This document shows positions 55,062 to 63,109 of a stretch of DNA of 64,000 nt, piece after piece. Origin of the DNA: Brevibacterium paucivorans (GTDB lineage Bacteria; Actinomycetota; Actinomycetes; Actinomycetales; Brevibacteriaceae); the NCBI RefSeq assembly GCF_016907735.1, contig NZ_JAFBCP010000001.1:434001-498000 (forward strand). Reading direction: 5' to 3'. Each line of letters begins with the position of its first letter. Position 1 is the stretch's first letter. A program made the position numbers and the translations under genes. The notes beneath the pieces were generated by a model. The model was not told the origin of the DNA and ran no database searches. It saw nothing but the letters and a program-made list of their open reading frames with translations.

Positions 55062-56353
55062 TGGCATTTACGTGGCGTTTTCTGGTACTCACGGTCCTGC
55101 TCACGATCCCCATTGCTTTGGGCGGATCGTGGGAGTTCCTTGTTGCCGGATTAGCGTTCCTCGTCCTGGTGGGAGTAGGTGACTTCTTCTTAGCACCCTC
55201 CACCAGGTCGATCCAAGCATTGCGCTCGCCCGGTGACAGAATCCGCTTAGGGTTGCCCACCTCGGCCACCTTGACCCTGGTCAACACCGGGAAGCGCACG
55301 GCGCGCTTGCATGTCAGGGACGCGTGGGCACCCACCGCGGGTGCCAGCGACAACCGCTTCCGTACGGTCATCAAACCTGGTGAGACTTTTGAGAGGGTCC
55401 AGCACTTGCTACCTGTCCGTCGCGGTGTCCTCCCTGCTGACAAACTCACCTTGCGGTCCACATCGGTTCTTGGTTTTGTCGCACGGCAAAAATCCTTCGA
55501 CGTGCCCGCGCAGATCCGGGTGATGCCACCGTTCCATTCGCGCAAGCACCTGCCTTCCAAACGTCAAAAACTGCGTGAACTCGACGGGCGAACAGCACTC
55601 ATGGTGCGCGGGATGGGCACCGAGTTCGACTCTCTTCGCGAATATGTTCGCGGCGATGACATCCGATCGATCGACTGGCGAGCTACCGCGCGTGCTCAAA
55701 AACTCATGACAAAGACGTGGCGCCCTGAACGGGACCGGCGGGTGGTCATTGTGATCGACTCGTCGCGGTTAGCGGCACGCCGGGCGGACACCGGAACCGT
55801 TTTCGATGCGGCAGTCGAATCGGCCATGTTGCTTGCCGCTTTGGCGGCTGGAGCCGGCGACCGGGTCGATGTCATCGTTGCCGATGCGCGCGTCCGCCTG
55901 AGCGTGGGCCCCCTTTCCGGTAAGGACCCTCTGGGCGTGCTCACCAACAAACTCACCCCCATCGACCCCGAACTCATCGATACAGATTGGACGACTCTCA
56001 CCTCGGCGGTCATGGAGACCTCCCCCAACCACGCATTCGTCGTGTTCGTCACCAGCTTGGACGCGCTCACGATCGCCGAGGACGTGCTCCCGGCCATCCC
56101 GCTGTTGCGTTCGCGCCACACGGTCGCTTTTGCCAGTGTTGAAGACCCCCAGCTGGGGCCCATGAGTCACAACACGTTCACCCCAACGCAGACGTATCAG
56201 GCCGCGGCGGCCGCTCAACAACTCATGACCGAGTCCTCGCTTCAGGGCGCGCTCACACATTTAGGAATTCATACGGTGAGCGGATTCCCCGAAGACCTTC
56301 CACCACGCCTAGCAGACCTTTATATTCATTTAAAGTCGATCGGACGCTTGTAG
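55061..56353 (+). CDS. DUF58-domain protein
   Basis: A 430-residue protein with two N-terminal membrane helices (FLVLTVLLTIPIALGGSWEFLVAGLAFLVLVGVGDFF), a beta-rich region, the DUF58 signature RGMGTEFDSLREYVRGDDIRSIDWRATARAQKLMTK and a vWA-like part VVIVIDSSRLAARRADTGT whose metal-site DxSxS is partly kept. It pairs with MoxR. It is convergent with the DUF1772 gene. Confidence 0.92.
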   Translation: MAFTWRFLVLTVLLTIPIALGGSWEFLVAGLAFLVLVGVGDFFLAPSTRSIQALRSPGDRIRLGLPTSATLTLVNTGKRTARLHVRDAWAPTAGASDNRFRTVIKPGETFERVQHLLPVRRGVLPADKLTLRSTSVLGFVARQKSFDVPAQIRVMPPFHSRKHLPSKRQKLRELDGRTALMVRGMGTEFDSLREYVRGDDIRSIDWRATARAQKLMTKTWRPERDRRVVIVIDSSRLAARRADTGTVFDAAVESAMLLAALAAGAGDRVDVIVADARVRLSVGPLSGKDPLGVLTNKLTPIDPELIDTDWTTLTSAVMETSPNHAFVVFVTSLDALTIAEDVLPAIPLLRSRHTVAFASVEDPQLGPMSHNTFTPTQTYQAAAAAQQLMTESSLQGALTHLGIHTVSGFPEDLPPRLADLYIHLKSIGRL

Positions 56354-56366
56354 GAGACCTGGTCGT

Positions 56367-56831
56367 TTAGTACACCCACAAGGCCCCTGCACAGCACGCG
56401 AGTGCAATACAGCTGGCGATGGTTCGCACGACGTGTGCACGCTGCCACGCTTGCGAGAACGCACCCCAGGCTTCTTGGGGCGGGCGTTGTGTGCGTGCCA
56501 GTTCCTCGTTGAGTGGAACGTTCATTGTCCTCGTCACCACGATGACTCCCAGGAGCTGAAGCCCTGCGGCAAGACCAAGCAGCACGGCTGCGAAGGGAAT
56601 GCGTTCTACTGCGCACACGATCGTTCCCACAAGACAGATAACTGGAGACGCGAAGAAAGGTATGAGGAACGCCGGAGTCAGTACTGATTCGTTGAGCGAA
56701 CGCATCGACGTGACAGCGACAGCAGGTGGCACCTTGTCCAACGCGGGTAGCACGACGATTCCCCACGTACACCAGAAACCTGCCAATACGCCAGTCACAC
56801 ACGTCGCGAGAAGAATAACGACCAGAGTCAT
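56367..56831 (-). CDS. DUF1772 (anthrone oxygenase-like) membrane protein
   Basis: A 154-residue protein with four membrane helices: VVILLATCVTGVLAGFWCTWGIVVLPALDKVPP, FLIPFFASPVICLVGTIV, VLLGLAAGLQLLGVIVVT and a C-terminal IASCIALACCAGALWVY. The NVPLNEELARTQRP loop and the WQRAHVVRT segment are typical of DUF1772. Function unknown in bacteria. It separates DUF58 from SpoIIM, which are closer together in related clusters. Confidence 0.85.
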   Translation of the reverse strand: MTLVVILLATCVTGVLAGFWCTWGIVVLPALDKVPPAVAVTSMRSLNESVLTPAFLIPFFASPVICLVGTIVCAVERIPFAAVLLGLAAGLQLLGVIVVTRTMNVPLNEELARTQRPPQEAWGAFSQAWQRAHVVRTIASCIALACCAGALWVY

Positions 56832-56865
56832 GACAGTTTCACCTCAACCGGCTCGAAAACCACCG

Positions 56866-57861
56866 CTACGCTGCCGTCACCACACGGTACCCCGCCCGGC
56901 TTTCTTCCATGTCACCCGTCAAGCCTTGCTTTACAGCGGGGCGACCCAAACCAATTGCGTACGCACAGATCCCCACTGTAAGGAGTGCTCCAAAAAACAT
57001 CTTGATGGGGAACGGCATGTTGGAAGGTGTCACGAAACCTTCGATCAGGCCCGAAAGAAACAGCATGAAGATCAGGCCCACACCCACCGTAATGAGGGAG
57101 CGTGCAGCGTGAGCGAGTGACTGCATTCGCGACATGTTGACTGGAATCATCCACGACGTGAAAATCTTGAGCCCGGCAGCTGCCGCGATGAGGATACACG
57201 TGATCTCCGGGACACCGTGGGGCAGGATGTATCCGAAGAAATCGCCTGCGCGGTCAAAGTGGAACATGACCGCACCTGAAACTCCCACGTTCACGGCGTT
57301 CATGACAAGACCCACGATCACGTAGATTCCGGTCACGCCCAAGACCACCCACTGAAGGGCGATCCACGCGTTGTTGGTCCACACACCCACAGCAAATACG
57401 CTGTTGGGGTTCTCTTTGTAGTAGTTCACGAAATCGTGTTCGGCCAGACGCTTCGCATCGTCGTACGGCACCATTGTAAAGAGAGTCTGGGTGTCGTTTG
57501 CCAGCCACACAGTGGTTAAAACGCTGAACGCGACAAACGCAATGAACACGCCCACGAAATACCAACGAATCGAATACAGAGCTGCTGGAAGTGAGGCTCC
57601 AAAGAAGTCGAGCACTGTAGCTTTCGCGCCCCGAGGCACACCTGTGAGCTGCATACGTGACCGGTGGATGACATTCGATAGCCGCACTGCCACATCGGAA
57701 TCGGGGGCTACCGACTGGACACGTGAGAGATCCTTTGATGCTCGCCTGTACAGTTCACGAAACTCGGTAGCTTGTTGCGTGGTGAGCTTCTTCTTGCCCG
57801 CGAGGGCAGAAAGTCGGTCCCACTGACTTCCGTGCATGTAAGCGAGCAGATTTGGGTCCAT
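56866..57861 (-). CDS. SpoIIM-family (stage II sporulation M-like) membrane protein
   Basis: A 331-residue protein from ATG 57861 (MDPNLLAYMHGSQWDRLSALAGKKKLTTQQATEFRELYRRASKDLSRVQ), the usual actinobacterial entry; upstream reading to 57984 would overlap the RDD gene. Five to six membrane helices follow (YFVGVFIAFVAFSVLTTVWLA, ALQWVVLGVTGIYVIVGLVMN, GYILPHGVPEITCILIAAAAGLKI). SpoIIM-like proteins are found in non-sporulating actinobacteria within MoxR/DUF58/RDD clusters; their role is unknown. Confidence 0.9.
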   Translation of the reverse strand: MDPNLLAYMHGSQWDRLSALAGKKKLTTQQATEFRELYRRASKDLSRVQSVAPDSDVAVRLSNVIHRSRMQLTGVPRGAKATVLDFFGASLPAALYSIRWYFVGVFIAFVAFSVLTTVWLANDTQTLFTMVPYDDAKRLAEHDFVNYYKENPNSVFAVGVWTNNAWIALQWVVLGVTGIYVIVGLVMNAVNVGVSGAVMFHFDRAGDFFGYILPHGVPEITCILIAAAAGLKIFTSWMIPVNMSRMQSLAHAARSLITVGVGLIFMLFLSGLIEGFVTPSNMPFPIKMFFGALLTVGICAYAIGLGRPAVKQGLTGDMEESRAGYRVVTAA

Positions 57862-57925
57862 TTGGCTATCGTATCTGAGGTTTTCCCAGTTCGAATACGT
57901 GTCACCGGTGTGGCAATATACAGAC

Positions 57926-58741
57926 GTGGACAATCTTGTGACTGGGGAAGCTGTTGAGCTGAGCATTCGCCCTGCTTCGCTCATGTCACGAGCCGTAGCC
58001 TGCGCAATTGACGCCTTTGTTTACACGATCGTGTACATCACGTTGCTCATCTCAATCCTGTACTTCGTCCTCAATTTCGCGGACGTTCAAGATCTCCTGG
58101 TCAATTCGCTCATCATCATTTTCATGGCGGTCACAACAATCATGGTTCCGTGTACCGTTGAGATCCTGACCCGCGGAAGATCCTTGGGGAAACTTGTCAT
58201 GGGACTCCGCATCGTCCGTGACGACGGTGGAGCAATTTCGTTCCGTCACGCGTTCTTGCGAGCGCTGATGTGGGATTTCGAAGTCCTCTCCGGTGGCGGC
58301 GGAATTGCCGCGCTCGCCGGGTTCTTGTCGCCGCGCACTAAACGTCTAGGCGATATGTTGGCAGGCACCATCGCGGTGAGTGAACGGCCCCGAAAGATCG
58401 TCCACCGGCCGCTTCCAGTTCCTCCTCAGTTGCACCAGTGGGCACAAGGCGTGGACCTCACTCCTTTGCCACCGGGCTTGATGTACCGTCTCACGCAGTT
58501 CCTTGACACCAGCACAAAGAACACCGCGGAGTCGCGCCTGGAGCGCGCAATTGAGCTGGCTACCGAGGTCAACCCGTATGTGGCTCCCCCACCGCCAGAA
58601 GGTACACACCCTGAGGACTTCCTTGTGACTGTCGTCGAGCTCACCCGAACGACACAGTTTCACAAGCTCCGCAAAGCAGAAGCAACGGCCCATGCCTTCA
58701 CCGATCGCGTAGGATCCCTGCCCTACTCACAACGCGTCTAG
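57926..58741 (+). CDS. RDD-family membrane protein
   Basis: A 271-residue protein from GTG 57926 (VDNLVTGEAVELSIRPASLMSRAVACAIDAFVY), matching the usual actinobacterial RDD start. The conserved R..D, D are in SRAVACAIDAF; three membrane helices follow, with RGRSLGKLVMGLRIVRDDGG and FLSPRTKRLGDMLAGTIAVSERP. The C-terminal 110 residues are soluble and helical. CAATAT lies exactly six bases before the GTG. It is divergent from SpoIIM. Confidence 0.9.
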   Translation: MDNLVTGEAVELSIRPASLMSRAVACAIDAFVYTIVYITLLISILYFVLNFADVQDLLVNSLIIIFMAVTTIMVPCTVEILTRGRSLGKLVMGLRIVRDDGGAISFRHAFLRALMWDFEVLSGGGGIAALAGFLSPRTKRLGDMLAGTIAVSERPRKIVHRPLPVPPQLHQWAQGVDLTPLPPGLMYRLTQFLDTSTKNTAESRLERAIELATEVNPYVAPPPPEGTHPEDFLVTVVELTRTTQFHKLRKAEATAHAFTDRVGSLPYSQRV

Positions 58742-58785
58742 GTTGTTAGAAGCTGCTACCCCAGTAGCCCAGCAGCCACGCGCAC

Positions 58786-60189
58786 TTATGCCGTGCGGAT
58801 TATCCGCAAAACGCGTTCCGTGAGGTCACGTGTGGCAACGTAGTCTGAGGATTCGGCGTTAAACCGCACGAGTGGTTCCGTGTTGGACTTCCGCACGTTG
58901 AACCAAAAATCATTGGCAGTAAAGGTCACACCGTCGAGGTGGTCAATACGCCCCTCGCCAAACGTGCCCGCTTGGCATTCAGCTTCGACACGCTCTAAGA
59001 CCTGGTCCGGGCACTCTACTTCAGAGTTGATTTCGCCACTCAGCGCGCCTGCGCTAAAAGGTTCCAGGAGGTGTGAGAGCGGACGGCCTGTTTCACGTAA
59101 AGCCGCAATGACGTGGCACGCCGCCAGAATCCCGGAGTCTGCGCAGAAGAAATCTCGGAAGTAGAAGTGCGCTGAGTGCTCGACGGCAAAAACAGCGTTC
59201 TCTTTTCGCATCCGCTGTTTGATACCGGAGTGGCCTACCGGTGTGCGAATGGAACGCCCGCCGGCTTTCTCAATCGCCTTGGGCACTGCGCGCGTGGTCA
59301 GCGCATTGTGAATGACAGCAGGATTGTCTTCGCCCAGGTTGCGTGCGCGCTGGATTTCGCGCGTGGCTACCAAGGCACCAATCGCAGACGCCGAGGTGGG
59401 CTCACCCCGTTCGTCAATGACAAAGCACCGATCGGCGTCACCGTCAAAGACCAGGCCAATATCCGCACCATGGGCACGGACTGCTTCCTGCGCGTCGCGG
59501 AGCGTACTGGGGTCTAAAGGGTTTGCTTGGTGATTGGGAAAGGTGCCGTCGAGGTCGGTAAACAAGCCCACCAACGTCACTGCGTCACAGTCGAAGACGC
59601 GGTCCAGGAAGTTCCCTGCCATTCCGTTTCCGGCATCTGCCACCACGGTGAGTGGCCGTGAGGCGTCTGCCAGTCCTGTCAGCACATGAATACGCTGTGC
59701 GAACTGTTCAGCCAGTTCTGAAGCCCGCTCGCGATCAACGGGCCATGGCGCACTGTCAACAACGACCTCGGCGGTTTCTGCAACCGTGACAATCTCACCC
59801 AACGCGTCCTGGCGCGAGATTCCCCGGGCCTGCGGACCGCACACCTTAAACCCGTTCCAGTCAGCTGGGTTGTGGCTTGCCGTGACCATGATTCCGGGCA
59901 TATCCAGCACGCCGGATCCAAAGTACAGCTGGTCCGTCGATGCCAGCCCGATGCTGACCGGCGTACCCCCGGCTTGAGCAACACCGTGGCACAAAAGAGA
60001 GGCGAACTCAGCGGACTTTTCGCGCATGTCGTGGCCAATCAGCACGTGACTGCTCTGATACTGAGCACGCATGACCTCGTGGGTCGCATACCCCACCGCT
60101 GTCACCAGTTCGTCGCTGAAGTCTGTGTGAGTGCGTCCGCGCATATCGTATGCGCCGCAGAGGTGAGCGAGCTGCGCTCGTCTGGTCAT
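58786..60189 (-). CDS. manB: phosphomannomutase/phosphoglucomutase
   Basis: A 467-residue alpha-D-phosphohexomutase, probably converting mannose 6-phosphate to mannose 1-phosphate for GDP-mannose and mannosylated lipids. Domain motifs: AYDMRGRTHTDFSDELV, catalytic serine loop VTASHNPADWNGFK, metal loop LVFDGDADRCFVI, sugar-binding AVEHSAHFYFRDF (GEHSGH-type) and phosphate-binding RKSNTEPLVRFNAES. It corresponds to Rv3257c of mycobacteria. It overlaps the upstream DUF3499 gene by four bases. Confidence 0.93.
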   Translation of the reverse strand: MTRRAQLAHLCGAYDMRGRTHTDFSDELVTAVGYATHEVMRAQYQSSHVLIGHDMREKSAEFASLLCHGVAQAGGTPVSIGLASTDQLYFGSGVLDMPGIMVTASHNPADWNGFKVCGPQARGISRQDALGEIVTVAETAEVVVDSAPWPVDRERASELAEQFAQRIHVLTGLADASRPLTVVADAGNGMAGNFLDRVFDCDAVTLVGLFTDLDGTFPNHQANPLDPSTLRDAQEAVRAHGADIGLVFDGDADRCFVIDERGEPTSASAIGALVATREIQRARNLGEDNPAVIHNALTTRAVPKAIEKAGGRSIRTPVGHSGIKQRMRKENAVFAVEHSAHFYFRDFFCADSGILAACHVIAALRETGRPLSHLLEPFSAGALSGEINSEVECPDQVLERVEAECQAGTFGEGRIDHLDGVTFTANDFWFNVRKSNTEPLVRFNAESSDYVATRDLTERVLRIIRTA

Positions 60190-60512
60190 TCACGTCCTCC
60201 GATGACCCTCAGGTGACCGTGCTTCCGACCCTGCGGTTGCTCCTGAGGTTTGGCGGCTTCGCGTACTGCGTCAGCAATAGCAAGAAGATCGTCGCGACTG
60301 CGTTCAGGCGGGCTTTCACCGGGTTCGAGTGAGATCAGTTGCCAGCCGACCGGCGCTTTGAGCCGCTGCGCGTGCTCTGCGCATAGATCGTGTGCCCCCG
60401 GTTCAGCGCGAACCGCCAACGGCCCAATCACGACGCACGCGTCAGCGTGGACATACGTGAGGGTACGTGTTGCGGGCGCCCCACAGTTGGGTTTGTTACA
60501 GGTTCGAAGCAC
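60186..60512 (-). CDS. DUF3499 zinc-ribbon-like protein
   Basis: A 108-residue protein: RTCNKPNCGAPATRTLTYVHADACVVIGPLA with two Cys pairs (CNKPNC and a later CAEHAQR) suggesting metal binding, and APVGWQLISLEPGE, matching actinobacterial DUF3499. It is coupled to manB, as in Rv3258c-Rv3257c. Function unknown. Confidence 0.9.
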   Translation of the reverse strand: MLRTCNKPNCGAPATRTLTYVHADACVVIGPLAVRAEPGAHDLCAEHAQRLKAPVGWQLISLEPGESPPERSRDDLLAIADAVREAAKPQEQPQGRKHGHLRVIGGRE

Positions 60513-60548
60513 GCTCTCTAGTCTATTACACCGCTATACAATGTGCTC

Positions 60549-60917
60549 ATGAACGCCCGTTTGCGCCGTGACCGCCGAGGTCGTAGCAACGCCCGCTTAC
60601 TGTTGCGTTCCGCGGTTCCGGCCCGTGTTTCTCGTCGTGAACGGTTCGAGCGCATAGCGGTTTCGGTAATGAATAAGGTGCGTGCCCGAGCCCAGGGCGA
60701 ATTGGATGATGTGCGGCTCACGATTGACTGCGTCCCACCGCTTTCGGCAGATCTCAGTCATGTTTTTGAGGCCACGCGCCACACACCTGCCACGATCGTC
60801 GTGTACTACATTCCCCTGTCGCGTTTGGACTCCGACTGGGATGAGCTGTTGGGTGAGGTTGTTTCTGAGCAGGCGGCCCTACTCTGTTCCTGCTCGGCCG
60901 ACGAGCTACGCCCGTAA
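60549..60917 (+). CDS. zincin-like metallopeptidase-family protein without HExxH
   Basis: A 122-residue protein (ATG 60549) equivalent in position to Rv3259. A basic N terminus (LRRDRRGRSNARLLL) precedes RRERFERIAVSVMNKVRARAQGELDDVRLTIDCVPP and IVVYYIPLSRLDSDWDELLGEVVSEQAALLCSCSADEL. Where metallopeptidase relatives carry HExxH the segment reads GEVVSEQAA, so zinc catalysis is unlikely. TACAAT (60537-60542) is exactly six bases before the ATG. Confidence 0.8.
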   Translation: MNARLRRDRRGRSNARLLLRSAVPARVSRRERFERIAVSVMNKVRARAQGELDDVRLTIDCVPPLSADLSHVFEATRHTPATIVVYYIPLSRLDSDWDELLGEVVSEQAALLCSCSADELRP

Positions 60918-60932
60918 CGCTGGGAGTGTAGG

Positions 60933-61175
60933 TTATGCTCCTGTTTTGGGTGTTGCGTCGGTTTCTGGTGGCGCGTCGGTACCCGCCTTTGCACTCTTGC
61001 CGTTTAAGGCCAAAGCGATAGCTAGACCGATTCCTGCGCCAAGAGCGAGCCCAAACCCTGCACAAACGGGCACATTCAGATCTGCGATTAACGCAACTGC
61101 TATGCCCACCACCAGGCCAATAGCATCTCCCACGAGTATTGCAACGTAGTAGCTCTTGCTATCTTTATGCGCCAT
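60933..61175 (-). CDS. small two-helix membrane protein
   Basis: An 80-residue protein: AHKDSKSYYVAILVGDAIGLVVGIAVALIADLNVPVCAGFGLALGAGIGLAIALAL gives two glycine-rich membrane helices, followed by a short polar tail with DAPPETDATPKTGA. AGGAG lies seven bases before ATG 61175 (a second ATG is at 61178). No family recognised. It may form glycine-zipper-like packing. Confidence 0.7.
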   Translation of the reverse strand: MAHKDSKSYYVAILVGDAIGLVVGIAVALIADLNVPVCAGFGLALGAGIGLAIALALNGKSAKAGTDAPPETDATPKTGA

Positions 61176-61247
61176 CATCGAGCTCCTGACCGTGAGCATA
61201 GGGGTGAACGAGGAGGTAGTGAGGTGACTAACTGTTTCAAGCATAAC

Positions 61248-61285
61248 CTTAGGGCCCGCGCATTGTGTGAAGCGCGGGCCCTAAG
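61248..61285 (-). terminator. whiB2 terminator
   Basis: A 14-bp perfect stem (61248-61261 with 61272-61285) and ten-base loop, 26 bases past the whiB2 stop. The T-run after it on the minus strand is poor (GGTTATGC). Confidence 0.65.
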
Positions 61286-61310
61286 ATCTTCGTAACTGTG
61301 AGCTATGTGG

Positions 61311-61745
61311 TTAAACGATTTGCTTCTTCAAGCGACGGCGTTCGCGTTCTGACAGCCCACCCCAAATACCAAAACGTTCGTCGTTTGCGAGCGCATATTC
61401 CAAGCATTCGCTACGCACTTCGCACGACGCGCACACGCGCTTAGCCTCGCGCGTTGAACCACCCTTTTCCGGGAAGAAGGCCTCTGGATCTGTTTGCGCG
61501 CACAGTGCTTGGTCTTGCCACGCAACGTCATCGTCAGCTTCACCCAAAAGAAGTTGCAGCGGCGATACGCTTGCAACAGATGGACTTCCGCTTATTGGTA
61601 AAAGTTCTGCTGGATCTACGTCGAGTGGATCTGCCGTGGTTCCCGGCGCGCCCTGCGGATCAACGAACCAGTCGTGAGCTGTTCGGCTACGCACGCCAGG
61701 CGTTTGAGTGCGCAGACTCTCTACGTACTTACGCGCTTCTGACAC
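61311..61745 (-). CDS. whiB2: WhiB2/WhmD-type Fe-S regulator
   Basis: A 144-residue WhiB protein from GTG 61745. The WhiB domain is C-terminal: AWQDQALCAQTDPEAFFPEKGGSTREAKRVCASCEVRSECLEYALANDERFGIWGGLSERERRRLKKQIV, with the four cluster cysteines and GIWGG. It fits WhiB2 (WhmD), essential for septation in mycobacteria. The about 70-residue N-terminal extension is longer than in most homologues, and a downstream start is possible. It is transcribed from a well-formed promoter at 61794-61823. Confidence 0.92.
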   Translation of the reverse strand: MSEARKYVESLRTQTPGVRSRTAHDWFVDPQGAPGTTADPLDVDPAELLPISGSPSVASVSPLQLLLGEADDDVAWQDQALCAQTDPEAFFPEKGGSTREAKRVCASCEVRSECLEYALANDERFGIWGGLSERERRRLKKQIV

Positions 61746-61793
61746 GTGTTTCCCCTTTCCTCGGCGGCTCTCGCCACCATGTTCCCCACTAAA

Positions 61794-61823
61794 ATTACAC
61801 GCGTGTCATTACGGTTTCGTCAA
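61794..61823 (-). promoter_or_regulatory. whiB2 promoter with palindromic spacer
   Basis: On the minus strand, -35 TTGACG (61823-61818) and -10 TGTAAT (61799-61794) are 18 bases apart. The 10-bp palindrome ACACGCGTGT (61797-61806) overlaps the -10 and spacer, a position suited to repression or activation by a dimeric factor. Confidence 0.65.
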
Positions 61824-62068
61824 GTGCGCAAGTGATATATGTAGGTCGCCAGAAGGAGTATTAGAACAGACGTTCACTCACTCATCGCCGTATGCCACTA
61901 CATCTAGTGGTCACGCGACACTCGAGGCACTACTTGCTGTGCTTGGGCGTGTCGGTTGAAGAATCTAACATTTTTTTCGGCGCACGGCGTGAATGAGACG
62001 TTTGCTCCCACCTCTTTGAGAAAATGGGCGCGAGCGCACTCACGCACACGATCGACAACTAGGTACGC
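61824..62068. other. spacer where fbiA/cofD would be expected
   Basis: No gene is seen in the spacer between the whiB2 promoter and the CofE-like gene. A small hairpin CCACTA-CATC-TAGTGG lies near 61900. In mycobacteria fbiA (CofD, over 300 codons) occupies this place; no trace of it is recognisable. Confidence 0.5.
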
Positions 62069-63109
62069 ATGAACTCACTTCTCACCGCCCTGTCCTTGAA
62101 CCCTGGAACCATTACACAGGGGGCAGACTTAGCGCGCATTTTGATCACCACGATCGACAATGCGCGGGTGAGCATTAAAGACGGCGACGTGATTGCTATC
62201 GACCACAAGCTGGTCGCGATTGCACTCCACGGCACCACTTCGGGCGCGGGGGCGGAAGAATTCGCGCAAGCTATTCGCGACCACTCGCGCGAAACGATCG
62301 CAGCCCGAACGTATGGCTATCCCCCGTCTACCATGCGACTGGTGCGCACACCGCACAACACTGTCGAACTCAACGCCGGAATTAGTGTCACCAACGGCAC
62401 TCTCATCCTTCCCCTCGACGACCCACAGGCCTCGGCCGAAAAGCTTCACGACACCTTCCGTCGGGAATACGGCGTGCGTATGGGACTCGTTCTCACCACT
62501 TCCCTCCCCCATCCTTTCCGCCACGGGCAACGCCCAGCCGCTCTCGCCTCGGTCGGAATTGAGAGCCAGCGCGTAGCCGATGAAATTGCCAGCGCGGCCT
62601 CACTCACCGACATCAGCATGGGCCTGGCTGTCATTCGTGGAACCGACGCTGGCATGACCAATGAAGCGATCGATCACGACACCCTGGGCCCGTTTGCCGA
62701 CTGGTTCGCCCACGGCTCCGCCGAATCCGTGTACCTAGCCATGGGGATCGACCCCCAAAAAACTCCAGCGCTGTCTGGCGACGACACCGACGACATTCTC
62801 ACCAAGGTCACGCGCGCCATCTCCGCGGTCCGCTTGGGGACCCCGCGTACACCTGGTGAAAATGCGTGGCGGATCCGGCCGGCAGGGTCGGGCTCGCGTA
62901 TCGAAATCGACCCGGCGAACATCGAACTGACCTCCCACGCCGGCGGCCACCCCATGATGGAGGCAACCGTTGGGCTGGGAGCACTCATCGACCGCCTCAC
63001 AACCGCGCTGGCCATCGAAAACCTCGACGTCAGCGTCGATTACGTGTGGGGCGAACGCGGAACCACGGAAGGCGCCCACGTCGACGTCAGCTTCCGAGGC
63101 GCGTCATGA
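62069..63109 (+). CDS. degenerate CofE (F420-0 gamma-glutamyl ligase)-like protein
   Basis: A 346-residue protein aligned by eye with the CofE part of FbiB: GADLARILITTI...IKDGDVIAIDHKL; RLVRTPHNTVELNAGISVTNGTLILPLDDPQASAEKLHDTFRREYGVRMGLVLTTSLPHPFRHGQ; LGALIDRLTTALAIENLDVSVDYV. Canonical motifs are altered: the NAG(V/I)D.SN loop lacks its Asp, and SDTxGRPWRxG reads TTSLPHPFRHG, so the metal-binding Asp is absent. There is no nitroreductase-like C-terminal domain. F420 ligase activity is doubtful. It is coupled by ATGA to the TIGR03089 gene. Confidence 0.7.
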   Translation: MNSLLTALSLNPGTITQGADLARILITTIDNARVSIKDGDVIAIDHKLVAIALHGTTSGAGAEEFAQAIRDHSRETIAARTYGYPPSTMRLVRTPHNTVELNAGISVTNGTLILPLDDPQASAEKLHDTFRREYGVRMGLVLTTSLPHPFRHGQRPAALASVGIESQRVADEIASAASLTDISMGLAVIRGTDAGMTNEAIDHDTLGPFADWFAHGSAESVYLAMGIDPQKTPALSGDDTDDILTKVTRAISAVRLGTPRTPGENAWRIRPAGSGSRIEIDPANIELTSHAGGHPMMEATVGLGALIDRLTTALAIENLDVSVDYVWGERGTTEGAHVDVSFRGAS

